Positions 30,602 through 39,913 of a DNA stretch of 64,000 nt are shown piece after piece (positions within the stretch are counted from its first letter, which is position 1; each line of letters starts with the position of its first letter). The translations under genes and the position numbers were made by a program. The DNA is from Stappia taiwanensis. Lineage in GTDB: Bacteria > Pseudomonadota > Alphaproteobacteria > Rhizobiales > Stappiaceae. Location of the stretch: positions 372,001 to 436,000 of the forward strand of contig NZ_BMCR01000002.1 of NCBI RefSeq assembly GCF_014635285.1, written 5' to 3'. Under the pieces are notes generated by a model. It saw only the letters and a program-made list of their open reading frames with translations, was not told the DNA's origin and did no database searches.

Positions 30602-32368
30602 TCACACCAGTGCCTTGCCATCCGCGGAAATCGCATTGGCGATCGCTTCGTCATTGGCCTCGTCCGGCAACAACATCTCGTTATGCGCCTTCCCGGACGG
30701 AATCATCGGGAAGCAATTGGTGAGATTGGCCACGCGGCAATCGAAGATCACCGGCTTGGGCGTGGCGATCATCTCATCGAGCGCCGCGTCGAGATCCGCC
30801 GGCTTGTCGACCCGGATGCCATGTCCGCCATAGGCCTCGGCCAGCTTCACGAAATCGGGCAGGCTCTCCATGTACGAATGAGACAGCCGGTTGCCGTGCA
30901 AGAGCTGCTGCCACTGGCGCACCATGCCCATGTACTGGTTGTTGAGAATGAAGATCTTCACCGGCAGCCCGAACTGCACGGCGGTCGACATCTCCTGAAT
31001 GTTCATAAGGATCGACGCATCGCCGGCAATGTCGACGCACAAGGCCTCCGGATGGGCCACCTGGGCGCCGATCGCCGCCGGCAGGCCATAGCCCATGGTG
31101 CCGAGGCCGCCGGAGGTGAGCCAGTGGTTCGGCTCCTCGAAGCCGAAGAACTGCGCCGCCCACATCTGATGCTGGCCGACCTCGGTCGACACATAGGTCT
31201 CCCGCCCCTTGGTCTTCTCATAGAGCCGCTGGATCGCGTATTGCGGCATGATGATGTCTTCCGACGGGCGATAGGCGAGCGAGTTGCGCGCGCGCCAGCC
31301 GTCGATCTGCGACCACCAGCCATCGAGCGCCGCCTTGTCGATCTGGTGCGACCCGGTGCGCCACAGCCGCACCATGTCCTCCAGCACATGGGCAACATCG
31401 CCGACGATCGGAATATCGACGGTCACCGTCTTGTTGATCGAAGACGGGTCGATATCGACATGCACCTTCAGCGAATTCGGCGAGAACGCATCGAGCCGTC
31501 CGGTGATGCGGTCGTCGAACCGGGCGCCGATGTTGATCATGACATCGCAGTCATGCATCGCCATGTTGGCTTCATAGGTGCCGTGCATGCCCAGCATGCC
31601 GAGCCACTGCTTGCCGGACGCGGGAAAGGCGCCCAGGCCCATCAGTGTCGAGGTGATCGGCGCTCCGGTCAGTTCGATGAGCTCGCGCAGCAGCTGGCAG
31701 GCGGCCGGGCCAGAGTTGATCACGCCGCCGCCGGTATAGAAGATCGGCCGGCGCGCGCGGGAGAGCAGCTCCACCGCCCGACGGATCGCATCCATGTCGC
31801 CCTTCACGCGCGGCCGGTAGCTCTTGTGCGCCACATGTCGCGGCCCTTCGTATTCGCCAGTGGCGAACTGGACATCCTTGGGAATGTCGATCACGACCGG
31901 GCCGGGCCGGCCGGTGGTGGCGACATAGAAGGCCTCATGCAGAATGCGCGGCAGATCCTCCACCCGGCGCACCAGCCAGTTGTGCTTGGTGCAAGGGCGG
32001 GTGATGCCCACCGTGTCGCATTCCTGGAAGGCGTCATTGCCGATCAGGTTGGTCGGGACCTGGCCGGTGATGCAGACCATGGGAATGGAATCGAGCATCG
32101 CGTCCGCCAGGGCGGTGACCATGTTGGTGGCACCGGGGCCGGAGGTCACCAGGACGACACCCGGCTTGCCGGTGGAGCGGGCATAGCCCTCCGCCGCGTG
32201 CCCGGCGCCCTGCTCGTGCCTTACCAGAACGTGCCGAACCGCGTCCTGCTGGATAATCTCGTCGTAAATCGGAAGCACGGCGCCACCGGGATAGCCAAAA
32301 ACATGCTCAACCCCTTGGTCCTTGAGTGCCTGGAGCACCATCTCGGCGCCGGTCATCTCGCGCTTCAT
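30602..32368 (-). CDS. ilvB: acetolactate synthase large (catalytic) subunit
   Basis: Thiamine-diphosphate, FAD enzyme that makes acetolactate and acetohydroxybutyrate. The 588 residues show FGYPGGAVLPIYDEI, then VRHEQGAGHAAEGYARSTGK with the Glu that activates the cofactor. VLVTSGPGATNMVTALADA and GRPGPVVIDIPKDVQ follow. The ThDP-Mg motif is GDASILMN through the adjacent NNQYMGMVRQWQ. The ribosome site is GAGGAC. Expression is preceded by an Ile/Leu/Val leader peptide and terminator. Confidence 0.97.
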   Translation of the reverse strand: MKREMTGAEMVLQALKDQGVEHVFGYPGGAVLPIYDEIIQQDAVRHVLVRHEQGAGHAAEGYARSTGKPGVVLVTSGPGATNMVTALADAMLDSIPMVCITGQVPTNLIGNDAFQECDTVGITRPCTKHNWLVRRVEDLPRILHEAFYVATTGRPGPVVIDIPKDVQFATGEYEGPRHVAHKSYRPRVKGDMDAIRRAVELLSRARRPIFYTGGGVINSGPAACQLLRELIELTGAPITSTLMGLGAFPASGKQWLGMLGMHGTYEANMAMHDCDVMINIGARFDDRITGRLDAFSPNSLKVHVDIDPSSINKTVTVDIPIVGDVAHVLEDMVRLWRTGSHQIDKAALDGWWSQIDGWRARNSLAYRPSEDIIMPQYAIQRLYEKTKGRETYVSTEVGQHQMWAAQFFGFEEPNHWLTSGGLGTMGYGLPAAIGAQVAHPEALCVDIAGDASILMNIQEMSTAVQFGLPVKIFILNNQYMGMVRQWQQLLHGNRLSHSYMESLPDFVKLAEAYGGHGIRVDKPADLDAALDEMIATPKPVIFDCRVANLTNCFPMIPSGKAHNEMLLPDEANDEAIANAISADGKALV

Positions 32369-32452
32369 GTCTAAAGTCCTCGATTATCGCAACGTGCGGT
32401 TCGCTTCATGTCTTCGTTCATGGCCATGCCCTGTGCAGTGGCTTCGGGCAAT

Positions 32453-32476
32453 AAAAAAGGCCCCCGAGGAGGCCTT
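32453..32476 (-). terminator. ilvBN attenuator terminator
   Basis: On the minus strand AAGGCC pairs with GGCCTT, extended by flanking C/G pairs, and is followed directly by six U's. It lies between the leader peptide and ilvB, 85 bp before the ilvB start. Confidence 0.8.
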
Positions 32477-32479
32477 GAC

Positions 32480-32526
32480 GCGCGCTGTCGTTCCGGGAAG
32501 GGGATCACATCCCCCCGGCAGCGCGC
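32480..32526 (-). promoter_or_regulatory. ilvBN leader hairpin (1:2 type)
   Basis: On the minus strand GCGCGCTGCCGG and a second arm CCGG..ACAGCGCGC form a long stem just upstream of the terminator. The first arm overlaps the end of the leader reading frame. Ribosome stalling on the Ile/Leu/Val codons would free the second arm to pair with terminator sequence, the classic attenuation logic. The alternative pairing is inferred by eye. Confidence 0.6.
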
Positions 32527-32567
32527 TTCCCTACTACAAGAATGAGCCCGATGCCCATCATCGCCAT
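32505..32567 (-). CDS. ilvL: ilvBN leader peptide
   Basis: A 20-codon frame whose core reads GIGLILVVG: codons ATC, CTC, ATT, CTT, GTA, GTA for Ile, Leu, Ile, Leu, Val, Val, spaced by Gly. It ends at TGA 32505. All three branched-chain amino acids are represented, as expected for multivalent control of acetolactate synthase. AAAGG lies two bases before the first ATG (32567) and eight before the third Met (32561), so initiation at 32561 is likely. A promoter lies about 70 bp upstream and a terminator follows. Confidence 0.8.
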   Translation of the reverse strand: MAMMGIGLILVVGKRAAGGM

Positions 32568-32638
32568 AGCCTTTCGAACAGGTGTCACCCTGGCAGGGCC
32601 GCAACACAATTCCGCGACATCTGCTCTTGGTGCGGCGC

Positions 32639-32667
32639 AAGGTAGACGCCCCCCGGGGGAGGGTCAA
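32639..32667 (-). promoter_or_regulatory. ilvBN promoter
   Basis: On the minus strand TTGACC (32667-32662) and TACCTT (32644-32639) are 17 bp apart. Transcription would begin about 65 bp before the leader peptide. The next 190 bases up to 32857 show no feature I recognise. Confidence 0.65.
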
Positions 32668-32857
32668 GCGCACTTGTCAGGAAATTTCGTAAAAATGCAC
32701 CCGAGCTTACCGAAAGTTTCGGGACGGCCTTTTCGTGCCCGTGCCCCCGGTCACGCCGCGCTTTTTTCCAAAGCGCCGGAACCCGGCAAATTCCCGCGAC
32801 GCCGCGAAGTTTTCCCCAGCCCTGACGCGATCACAGCGATTTTATTTCAGGTTTCGC

Positions 32858-32886
32858 TTGAAAGCGCCGGGCCAGCTTTGTATATA
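32858..32886 (+). promoter_or_regulatory. tRNA-Lys promoter
   Basis: TTGAAA (32858-32863) and TATATA (32881-32886) are 17 bp apart and lie 60 bp before the tRNA. Confidence 0.7.
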
Positions 32887-32945
32887 CCCGATCCAGACGG
32901 GCGGCGCGGAACGCACCACCGCCCGGCGACGCCGAAACGGCGAGT

Positions 32946-33021
32946 GGGTGTATAGCTCAGTTGGTAGAGCAGCTGACTCTTAATCAGCCGGTCCTGGGTT
33001 CGAATCCCCGTGCACCCACCA
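32946..33021 (+). tRNA. tRNA-Lys (anticodon CTT)
   Basis: A 76-nt cloverleaf with the acceptor stem GGGTGTA/TGCACCC, the D arm AGCTCAGTTGGTAGAGC, and the anticodon stem GCTGA/TCAGC with loop CTCTTAA. The T arm contains GGTTCGAATCC, and the terminal CCA is encoded. The CTT anticodon reads AAG lysine codons. Confidence 0.97.
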
Positions 33022-33136
33022 CTCTTCCCCTTTCAAAAGACACGGACAAGATCACCGGACACGCGCGGCAAGGCGCAGCGCGGGATATGTTTGTTCGCAC
33101 CTCCCGCCCATGGACACTGCCCCGGAAGGAGGACCG

Positions 33137-33910
33137 ATGGACCGCATGTCTGACCACGCGCGCGGGTCGCCCCCTGTCCGCTGCCCCGGCTCTGGTACCG
33201 GATTGCTGACCTTGGGTTTTCTTGCCTCGTTGTTTTGGGCGTTCGGATTCCTGGCATTCGGTCTCGCCGCCGCCAAGGCCGCGCCCGGCCCCGTTCCGCT
33301 GCCGCCGGTCAAGCCCGCCATGGTCGCCGCCTCCCCGGCCGGCATCAGCCCGCCGAAAGCGCTCGCCCCCACGGATCAAAGCTGCTTCGCCCGGCTCACG
33401 GCTCTTGGCGCCGCGTTTCGCCCGCTACCGCCGATCGCCACGGCAAAAGGGTGCCGCATCGATGTGCCGGTTTCCCTGTCCCGCGTCGGCAACACCACCC
33501 TCTCACCGCCCGCGACCCTTGCCTGCGAAACCGCCCTGCGCTTCGCCGAGGTCTCGCGCGACATCTTCGCCCCGCTGGTGCAGGACCTGAAGGGCCGGTC
33601 CATCGCAACGATCCATGTCGCCGCTTCCTACGCCTGCCGCGGCCGCAACCGTCAGAAGGGCGCCAAACTCAGCGAACATGCCTTTGGACGCGCGATCGAC
33701 GTGCGCGCGCTGACGCTGGATGACGGCACGAGCTGGGCGGTGGAGCCGCGTTCCCGCCTCAATCCGCGCTGGACCGCGCGCCTGCAACGGCGCTTGCGCG
33801 CCAGGGTCTGCGGCCCCTTTACCACCGTCCTCGGACCGGGCTCGGACAAATACCACGACGACCATATTCATATGGATCTGGCGCATCGGCGCAGCACCTA
33901 CTGCAAATAG
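33137..33910 (+). CDS. extensin-like C-terminal domain protein (LAS-type peptidase fold)
   Basis: A 257-residue secreted or membrane-anchored protein. One hydrophobic segment (LLTLGFLASLFWAFGFLAFGL) is followed by a Pro-rich linker and the bacterial extensin-like domain. That domain has SYACRGRN, KLSEHAFGRAIDV and DKYHDDHIHMDLA. The H-x6-D and HxH patterns match zinc sites of D-Ala-D-Ala-type LAS peptidases, so a peptidoglycan role is plausible but not shown. AAGGAGG lies four bases before the ATG at 33137; ATG 33146 is an alternative. Confidence 0.85.
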   Translation: MDRMSDHARGSPPVRCPGSGTGLLTLGFLASLFWAFGFLAFGLAAAKAAPGPVPLPPVKPAMVAASPAGISPPKALAPTDQSCFARLTALGAAFRPLPPIATAKGCRIDVPVSLSRVGNTTLSPPATLACETALRFAEVSRDIFAPLVQDLKGRSIATIHVAASYACRGRNRQKGAKLSEHAFGRAIDVRALTLDDGTSWAVEPRSRLNPRWTARLQRRLRARVCGPFTTVLGPGSDKYHDDHIHMDLAHRRSTYCK

Positions 33911-34053
33911 CGACGGGTCTGCGCAAGCCGCCCCTTCCCCGGAGCAACGATATTGCCTCGGGCACCGGAAGGAGTAACGTGGCGAACAGGGGGCGACCGT
34001 GACGGCGAGGCGATTCAGGTTCGCCATGGCCCGCCTCCTTGCGGCCCGACCGC

Positions 34054-35913
34054 ATGACCGCCATCGACGCCTTCACCGGATCGCCCATGACCTCCCTGAT
34101 CGATTACCTTTTCGGTGCCGCTTCCTTTGTTCCGCATGGGGTGTGCCTGTTGTGGCGGCCGGACCTGGTCGCCATGCACGCGGTGTCCGATGCGCTGATC
34201 GCGCTGGCCTATTTCGCCATTCCGGTCGGCCTGTGGCGTTTCCTCAGGCGGCGGCGGGACCTGGACGAAGGCTCGCGTCGGGTCATCATGCTGTTTTCGC
34301 TGTTCATCTTCGCCTGCGGCGTGACCCATACGACCGGGCTGATCACCCTCTGGGTGCCGGCCTATGGCGCGCAGGGCCTCCTCAAGGCCGTCACCGCCGC
34401 GATCTCGATCTTCACCATGGTGGTCTTCTGGCGACAGATCCCTGCCTTGCTGGCATTGCCGACCCCGGCGCAACTACGCAAGGCCAACGACCAGTTGGCG
34501 AGGATCAACCGCGGGCTGGAGGAAACCATTGCCTACCGGCGCTTCGACCTGACCGTTGCCGCCGACCGGATCAAGGACATTGCCGCCAGTGGCAATGTCA
34601 CCGCCTTCGCTCAGAACACACGCCTCGACTACACCTGGACCCACCATCCCTCGCCGGAAGGCGGGGCGCTGCCGGAGCACAGGACACCCACCGACCGCGA
34701 GCTGTTGCCCGAACCGCTTGCCGCCGCCGCCGATGCGGTCAAGCGCCGGGTTCTGGAAAGCGGGCGCAGCGAGATCGCCCGGCTGGGACCGCATCGGGAG
34801 GGGAAGAACGGCGAGCAGCGGGTCTGGAACCTGCGGGTGCGCCCCACCACCGACATGACCGGCGAACCGGACGGCGTTTTTTGCACCTTGCGGGACATGT
34901 CCCGCGAGAGTGCGCGGGAGGCCACCCTTGCCGACTGCAACAGCCGGCTGAAACAATTGGAACACCGCTACGACCTGGCACTGGAAAGCGCCCGCATCAC
35001 CGTCTTCGAGCAGGACACGAACCTGCGCTATCGCTATGTCCACAATACCCAGCGCGGGCACGCGCCCGACGACTATCTCGGCAAGACGGATGCGGAGCTG
35101 TTCAGCGAGGCCGATTGTTTCAACATTCTTCCCGTCAAGACCAATGCCTTGCAGACCGGTGAGCGCCAGCGGGTCGAACTCGACATCAACAGCGGCCTTG
35201 ACCGCCGGACCATCCGCATCACCATCGACCCTTGCCGGGACGCCGACGGCACCATCACCGGCATCATCGGCACCTCCGAGGATCTGACCTCCCGGCGCAA
35301 GATGGAGGACCGGCTGCGCCTGACCATGCGCGAGCTGAACCACCTCTCCGAGACCATGCTGGCGACCGTCCGCTCCCTGGCGGAGCAATCCGCCGCCAGC
35401 GCCGCAACGCTCGACGCCTTCATGCGCGGGTTTTCCGCCCGGCTCAGGGCTCTGGCCGTCTCCCAGGAACTTCTGGCCTCCCGATCCTGGTATGGAGCGG
35501 AGCTTGCCCAGTTGCTGCGCGCCCATCTGGGCGAGATCAGCGATACGGCAAGACGGATGGTGCGGATCGACGGCCCGCCCCTGCATGTCAACACCGACAC
35601 CGCGCAGGAACTGGGCCTGCTCTTTCATGACCTTCTCGCCCATGCGGTGCAGCACGGAAGCCTTTCCGTGACAACCGGCTCGGTCGATGTGCACTGGGAG
35701 CTTCAGGAGACCGCCGTCAGCCTCACCTGGCAGGAACGGAACGGCCCGCAGCCGTCTCAAGGGCAGGAGATGCGGCAGCCCGCGTGCTTCACCGCAGAGC
35801 TTTGGCGGCAACGGGTCAAGACCGCCCTTGCCGGCACAATCGACGCGACAGGCACCGCGGACGGCCTGTCCTGCACGATCACCTTCCCCGCGGACCGGCT
35901 GGTCGGCGGATAA
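34054..35913 (+). CDS. membrane sensor with ethylene-receptor-like domain, PAS region and degenerate HWE-type kinase domain
   Basis: About 619 residues. Three membrane helices (about 37-130) match the ethylene-binding domain of plant ETR1. [15 protein letters not shown] has the conserved Asp, Tyr and Pro, and [17 protein letters not shown] has Cys and His spaced as the copper ligands C65 and H69 of ETR1. Two PAS-like segments follow (about 165-290 and 305-420). The C-terminus resembles an HWE/HisKA_2 kinase: the acceptor His lies in [17 protein letters not shown]. The N-box reads [15 protein letters not shown], with His where the ATP-site Asn should be, and no clear glycine box is seen. Ethylene or copper sensing is inferred from the residues. 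ATG 34087 is an alternative start. Confidence 0.8.
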   Translation: MTAIDAFTGSPMTSLIDYLFGAASFVPHGVCLLWRPDLVAMHAVSDALIALAYFAIPVGLWRFLRRRRDLDEGSRRVIMLFSLFIFACGVTHTTGLITLWVPAYGAQGLLKAVTAAISIFTMVVFWRQIPALLALPTPAQLRKANDQLARINRGLEETIAYRRFDLTVAADRIKDIAASGNVTAFAQNTRLDYTWTHHPSPEGGALPEHRTPTDRELLPEPLAAAADAVKRRVLESGRSEIARLGPHREGKNGEQRVWNLRVRPTTDMTGEPDGVFCTLRDMSRESAREATLADCNSRLKQLEHRYDLALESARITVFEQDTNLRYRYVHNTQRGHAPDDYLGKTDAELFSEADCFNILPVKTNALQTGERQRVELDINSGLDRRTIRITIDPCRDADGTITGIIGTSEDLTSRRKMEDRLRLTMRELNHLSETMLATVRSLAEQSAASAATLDAFMRGFSARLRALAVSQELLASRSWYGAELAQLLRAHLGEISDTARRMVRIDGPPLHVNTDTAQELGLLFHDLLAHAVQHGSLSVTTGSVDVHWELQETAVSLTWQERNGPQPSQGQEMRQPACFTAELWRQRVKTALAGTIDATGTADGLSCTITFPADRLVGG

Positions 35914-36070
35914 CCCCGCCAGCAGGCGCAGGACAGCCCGCGCCCGCCTATTGCCGGTTGATGCCGGCGGCAAGCCCTATATGCTGCGGCGAACGCCGGC
36001 CCACCACCCTTCGCCGATTGTGCTGCGGCCTCATGAACACGCCCCCTCACCGCACGGGTTCCTTGCGCAG

Positions 36071-36997
36071 ATGTCCTCGATCCTCTCCATATCCAACCTG
36101 TCCAAGACCTATGACAGCGGCTTCCAGGCCCTGAAGGCGGTCAATCTGGAGATCGAACGCGGCGAGCTGTTCGCCCTGCTCGGCCCCAATGGCGCCGGCA
36201 AGACCACCTTGATCAGCATCATCTGCGGCATCGTCACCGCCTCCTCCGGCAAGGTGACGGTCGACGGTCATGACATCGTGCGTGATTTCCGCGCCGCCCG
36301 GTCGATGATCGGCCTCGTGCCGCAGGAACTGACCACCGATGCGTTCGAGACCGTCTGGGACACGGTCAATTTCAGCCGTGGCCTGTTCGGCAAGGGCAAG
36401 AACCCCGATCTGGTGGAACGGGTCCTCAGGGACCTCAGCCTGTGGGACAAGAAAGACAACCGGCTGATGACGCTCTCCGGCGGCATGAAGCGCCGGGTGC
36501 TGATCGCCAAGGCGCTGGCCCATGAACCGCGCCTGTTGTTCCTCGACGAGCCGACCGCCGGGGTCGATGTGGAGCTGCGCCGCGACATGTGGCGTGTGGT
36601 CCGGCGGCTGCAGGAAACCGGGGTGACGATCATCCTCACCACCCACTACATCGAGGAAGCGGAGGACCTTGCCGACCGGGTCGGCGTGATCAACAAGGGC
36701 GAGATCATCCTGGTGGAGAACAAGGCCGAGCTGATGCACAAGCTGGGCCGCAAGCAACTGACCCTGCACCTGGCCGAGCCGATCACCGCGATCCCCGATG
36801 CCCTGGCCGAGCACCAGTTGGAGCTGAACGCCAGCGGCGAGGCCCTCGTCTACACCTATGACACACGGGGCGAACGCACCGGCATCACCGCGCTTTTGCA
36901 GGACATCCACGCGGCGGGCATCCGCTTCCGCGATCTCAACACCAAACAGAGTTCGCTCGAAGAGATTTTCGTCGATCTCGTGAAGGCTCCGTCATGA
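36071..36997 (+). CDS. ABC transporter ATP-binding protein
   Basis: A 308-residue ABC ATPase of the ABC-2 exporter type (DrrA/NodI-like). Walker A is [10 protein letters not shown], the Q-loop is GLVPQELT, the signature is LSGGMKRR, Walker B is [12 protein letters not shown], and the switch His is in [12 protein letters not shown]-terminal extension of about 80 residues follows. It overlaps the permease by four bases (ATGA), so the pair forms one exporter. The substrate is unknown. No strong ribosome site precedes the ATG. Confidence 0.93.
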   Translation: MSSILSISNLSKTYDSGFQALKAVNLEIERGELFALLGPNGAGKTTLISIICGIVTASSGKVTVDGHDIVRDFRAARSMIGLVPQELTTDAFETVWDTVNFSRGLFGKGKNPDLVERVLRDLSLWDKKDNRLMTLSGGMKRRVLIAKALAHEPRLLFLDEPTAGVDVELRRDMWRVVRRLQETGVTIILTTHYIEEAEDLADRVGVINKGEIILVENKAELMHKLGRKQLTLHLAEPITAIPDALAEHQLELNASGEALVYTYDTRGERTGITALLQDIHAAGIRFRDLNTKQSSLEEIFVDLVKAPS

Positions 36998-37755
36998 ACC
37001 TTTATGCCATCAGCGCCATCTACCGCTTCGAGATGGCCCGCACCGGCCGCACCCTGTTCCAGAGCATCATTTCGCCGGTGATCTCCACATCGCTCTATTT
37101 CGTCGTCTTCGGCGCGGCCATCGGCTCGCGCATCAGCGAGGTCGACGGGGTCAGCTATGGCGCCTTCATCGTGCCGGGGCTGATCATGCTGTCGCTGCTG
37201 ACCCAGAGCCTGTCGAACGCCTCCTTCGGCATCTATTTCCCGCGCTTCACCGGCACCATCTACGAGGTGCTGTCGGCGCCGGTCTCCTATCTGGAAATCG
37301 TCATCGCCTATGTGGGCGCGGCCGCGACCAAATCGATCATTGTCGGGCTGATCATCCTGGCCACCGCCGGGCTGTTCGTGCCGCTGGAAATCCAGCATCC
37401 GCTCTGGATGCTGCTGTTCCTGGTGCTGACCTCGGTCACCTTCGCCCTGTTCGGCTTCATCATCGGCATCTGGGCCGGCAATTTCGAACAGCTGCAACTG
37501 GTGCCGCTCCTGATCGTCACCCCGCTCGCCTTCCTGGGCGGCAGTTTCTATTCGATTTCCATGCTGCCCCCGGCGTGGCAGACGGTGACCCTGTTCAATC
37601 CGGTGGTCTACCTGATCAGCGGCTTTCGCTGGAGCTTCTATGGCATGGCGGATGTAGGCGTCGGTGTCAGCCTGGCCATGACGCTGCTGTTCCTCGCCAT
37701 CTGCATCGCCATCGTCGCCTGGATCTTCAAGACCGGCTACCGGCTGAAATCCTGA
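36994..37755 (+). CDS. ABC-2 type transporter permease
   Basis: A 253-residue permease with six membrane helices and the ABC-2 signature region ([33 protein letters not shown]). Such exporters carry polysaccharides, lipids or drugs; the substrate here cannot be told. It pairs with the ATPase just upstream. Confidence 0.93.
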   Translation: MNLYAISAIYRFEMARTGRTLFQSIISPVISTSLYFVVFGAAIGSRISEVDGVSYGAFIVPGLIMLSLLTQSLSNASFGIYFPRFTGTIYEVLSAPVSYLEIVIAYVGAAATKSIIVGLIILATAGLFVPLEIQHPLWMLLFLVLTSVTFALFGFIIGIWAGNFEQLQLVPLLIVTPLAFLGGSFYSISMLPPAWQTVTLFNPVVYLISGFRWSFYGMADVGVGVSLAMTLLFLAICIAIVAWIFKTGYRLKS

Positions 37756-37807
37756 CCCTGACCGGGCGCTCCCGCCGACACGACGGACCGGCGGCGCCCC
37801 ACCGTCT

Positions 37808-38602
37808 TCAAACGGCGATCGGCGCGCTGATATGCGGATGCGGATCGTAGCCTTCGAGGGTGAAGTCCTCGAAGCGGAAGGCGAAGAGGTCCGTCACATT
37901 CGGATTGAGTGCCATCCTCGGCAGGGGCCGGGGCTCGCGCGCCACTTGCGTGCGCGCCTGATCCAGATGGTTGAGGTAAAGGTGCGCATCGCCCAGGCTA
38001 TGCACGAAATCGCCGGGCTCATAGCCGGTGACCTGCGCCACCATCATGGTCAGGAGCGCATAGGAGGCGATGTTGAACGGCACGCCGAGGAAGACGTCGG
38101 CGGAGCGCTGGTAGAGCTGGCAGGACAGGCGCCCGTCGGCAATGTGAAACTGAAACAGTGCATGACAGGGCGGCAGGGCCATCTCGTCGACCAGAGCCGG
38201 GTTCCAGGCCGAGACGATCAGCCGGCGGCTGTCCGGATTGCGGCGGATCTGCTCAAGCAGATTGGCGATCTGGTCGATGCTCTCCCCGCCCGGGGCCGGC
38301 CAGGAGCGCCACTGGTAGCCGTAGACCGGGCCGAGATCGCCGTTCTCATCGGCCCAGTCGTCCCAGATCCGCACCCCGTTTTCCTTGAGATAGCGGATGT
38401 TGGTATCGCCGGCGAGAAACCACAGAAGCTCGTGAATGATCGACTTCAGATGCAGCTTCTTGGTGGTGACGAGCGGAAATCCCTTCGACAGATCGAACCG
38501 CATCTGATGGCCGAACACGGACCGGGTGCCGGTGCCTGTCCGGTCGCTTTTTTCGCTGCCCTCATCGAGGATCCGCTGCATCAGATCGAGATATTGCTGC
38601 AC
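37808..38602 (-). CDS. thyA: thymidylate synthase
   Basis: Methylates dUMP to dTMP with methylenetetrahydrofolate. The length of 264 is normal. The catalytic Cys is C146 in [23 protein letters not shown] is the phosphate-binding loop, and [23 protein letters not shown] is the conserved core. It converges with the ABC permease gene. In many relatives thyA adjoins folA and hflK; here it is 20 kb from both. Confidence 0.97.
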   Translation of the reverse strand: MQQYLDLMQRILDEGSEKSDRTGTGTRSVFGHQMRFDLSKGFPLVTTKKLHLKSIIHELLWFLAGDTNIRYLKENGVRIWDDWADENGDLGPVYGYQWRSWPAPGGESIDQIANLLEQIRRNPDSRRLIVSAWNPALVDEMALPPCHALFQFHIADGRLSCQLYQRSADVFLGVPFNIASYALLTMMVAQVTGYEPGDFVHSLGDAHLYLNHLDQARTQVAREPRPLPRMALNPNVTDLFAFRFEDFTLEGYDPHPHISAPIAV

Positions 38603-38697
38603 GGGATATCGCCACGCCTTGATTGATCGACTCGTTGCGCGATGGTGACCCGCCGGCCCGCATCAGGCAAGCAGCGCAATAGAGCGGCGCGGCGTTT

Positions 38698-39216
38698 TCA
38701 ACGATCCGCGCCGCCACCAGCCCGTTTAACCAGACCCGGCCACTTCTCCTCCGACTTGACGATGAAGCCGGGAATATCCTTGCGCCAACGGATCTGCACC
38801 GCCCGGTCGTAGTTGAGATAAAGCCGCCCCTCGACGATATCCCAATAGGCCGGATCGCCCTTGGCCAGGTTTCCCTGCGCCACCGCCCAGGCACAGTAGC
38901 CGCCATAGGCCGGGGCATAGGCTTGCGGATCGGCCAGGAACCGGTCGCGGTTATCCTCGGTGGCGAAATACCAGTTCGCGCCGCGATAGGAGGTGGCAAT
39001 CTCCGGCGACCCTCGCCGTGGCCCGCCATCGGTGAAGTAGGAGACCGGATCGTAGCCGCCCACCGCCACCCCATCGATGATGCCGGTGAACACCGGCCCG
39101 GTGTCCACCGCGCCGCCAAACCCGAACCAGTCCCGCCCCGCGAACGCCGCCAGACCCGCCAGAAGAACGACCCCGCCGACGCCGATCAAGACCCCGCGCC
39201 GTGTCCGCTGCCGCAT
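38698..39216 (-). CDS. YHS domain-containing exported protein
   Basis: A 172-residue protein with an N-terminal membrane anchor or signal (GVLIGVGGVVLLAGLAAFAG). A YHS-type domain follows: AVGGYDPVSYFTDG, YRGANWYFATEDNRDRFLADP, YAPAYGGYCAWAVAQG, ending in a DIVEGRLYLNYD strand. YHS domains often bind metals, but no function is known for this group. The start at 39216 has GGGAG nine bases upstream. Confidence 0.85.
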   Translation of the reverse strand: MRQRTRRGVLIGVGGVVLLAGLAAFAGRDWFGFGGAVDTGPVFTGIIDGVAVGGYDPVSYFTDGGPRRGSPEIATSYRGANWYFATEDNRDRFLADPQAYAPAYGGYCAWAVAQGNLAKGDPAYWDIVEGRLYLNYDRAVQIRWRKDIPGFIVKSEEKWPGLVKRAGGGADR

Positions 39217-39395
39217 GATGCTCCCTTTCCACGCCTCGCCCCCTGCACGCGCCGTCACCATAGCGCCGGCGACCGACACCGCCCAATGACGTCAAGTCAC
39301 AAGGCCGGCACCCCGGGTGATGGAAATTCGTCACGCCGCCCCTTTTCTCCGCCCCGACAAGTCCTTATATTGCGTAGTGCCGGTGCAAGCTGGCT

Positions 39396-39765
39396 ATGAC
39401 GATAAACGAGTTACGTAATAAGCCTATCGGACCCGGGGGCGGTACCCGGCGCCTCCACCAAAGCCCGTCATGTCATGGCGTGTTGCCAGGGCGGATAGCC
39501 CGGAATGGCGGGTTTTGGCGGGGGCGAAATAGGATCGACGAGGGTGTAAAGGTAATTTCTTCGTTCGGCATGGTACCGCCGTTATCGGGCCGAATCAGTA
39601 GTTGCAAATGACAACACTGCTATGGACAACGCTGTCGCCGCGTAATGCGGTGCCGGTAGTCCTTTAAGTCCTGTTGGTTAGCCCCTTCAGGCGGGGTCCG
39701 GAGGCACCTGGCAACAGAAGCCTCCACTTCTTTCCTCCGGCGTGCCGGACCGGTGAAACCCATGA
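39396..39765 (+). ncRNA. ssrA: transfer-messenger RNA, two-piece permuted alphaproteobacterial form
   Basis: The gene is circularly permuted. The acceptor piece comes first, with a T arm CCGGG-GGCGGTA-CCCGG, and ends CGCCTCCACCA at 39460. After a 59-nt excised spacer the coding piece begins GGGGGCG at 39520 (GGGGGCGAAATAGGATCGACG), which pairs with CGCCTCC to make the acceptor stem. The tag frame starts at GCA 39604 and encodes ANDNTAMDNAVAA before TAA 39643. A GGAGGC/GCCTCC hairpin closes the coding piece. The outer ends are approximate. The tag ending AVAA is a ClpXP-type degron. Confidence 0.93.
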
Positions 39766-39913
39766 AAATTCAGGAACTTCACCCAAAATCACACTGAGGT
39801 CGCCGGTGCGCCAACCCGGAAGACCGGCAAAGGCGTGATCGAAGCCTTTTCATTTGCCCCATGTCGCGCCATGTTTGGCGAAACACCGACTCAACCCCCG
39901 GCAGTTGCGAGCG

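Noticed and set aside
34054-35913. Phytochrome or bacteriophytochrome sensor
   Set aside because: No GAF-PHY chromophore motif; the membrane domain matches the ethylene receptor instead.
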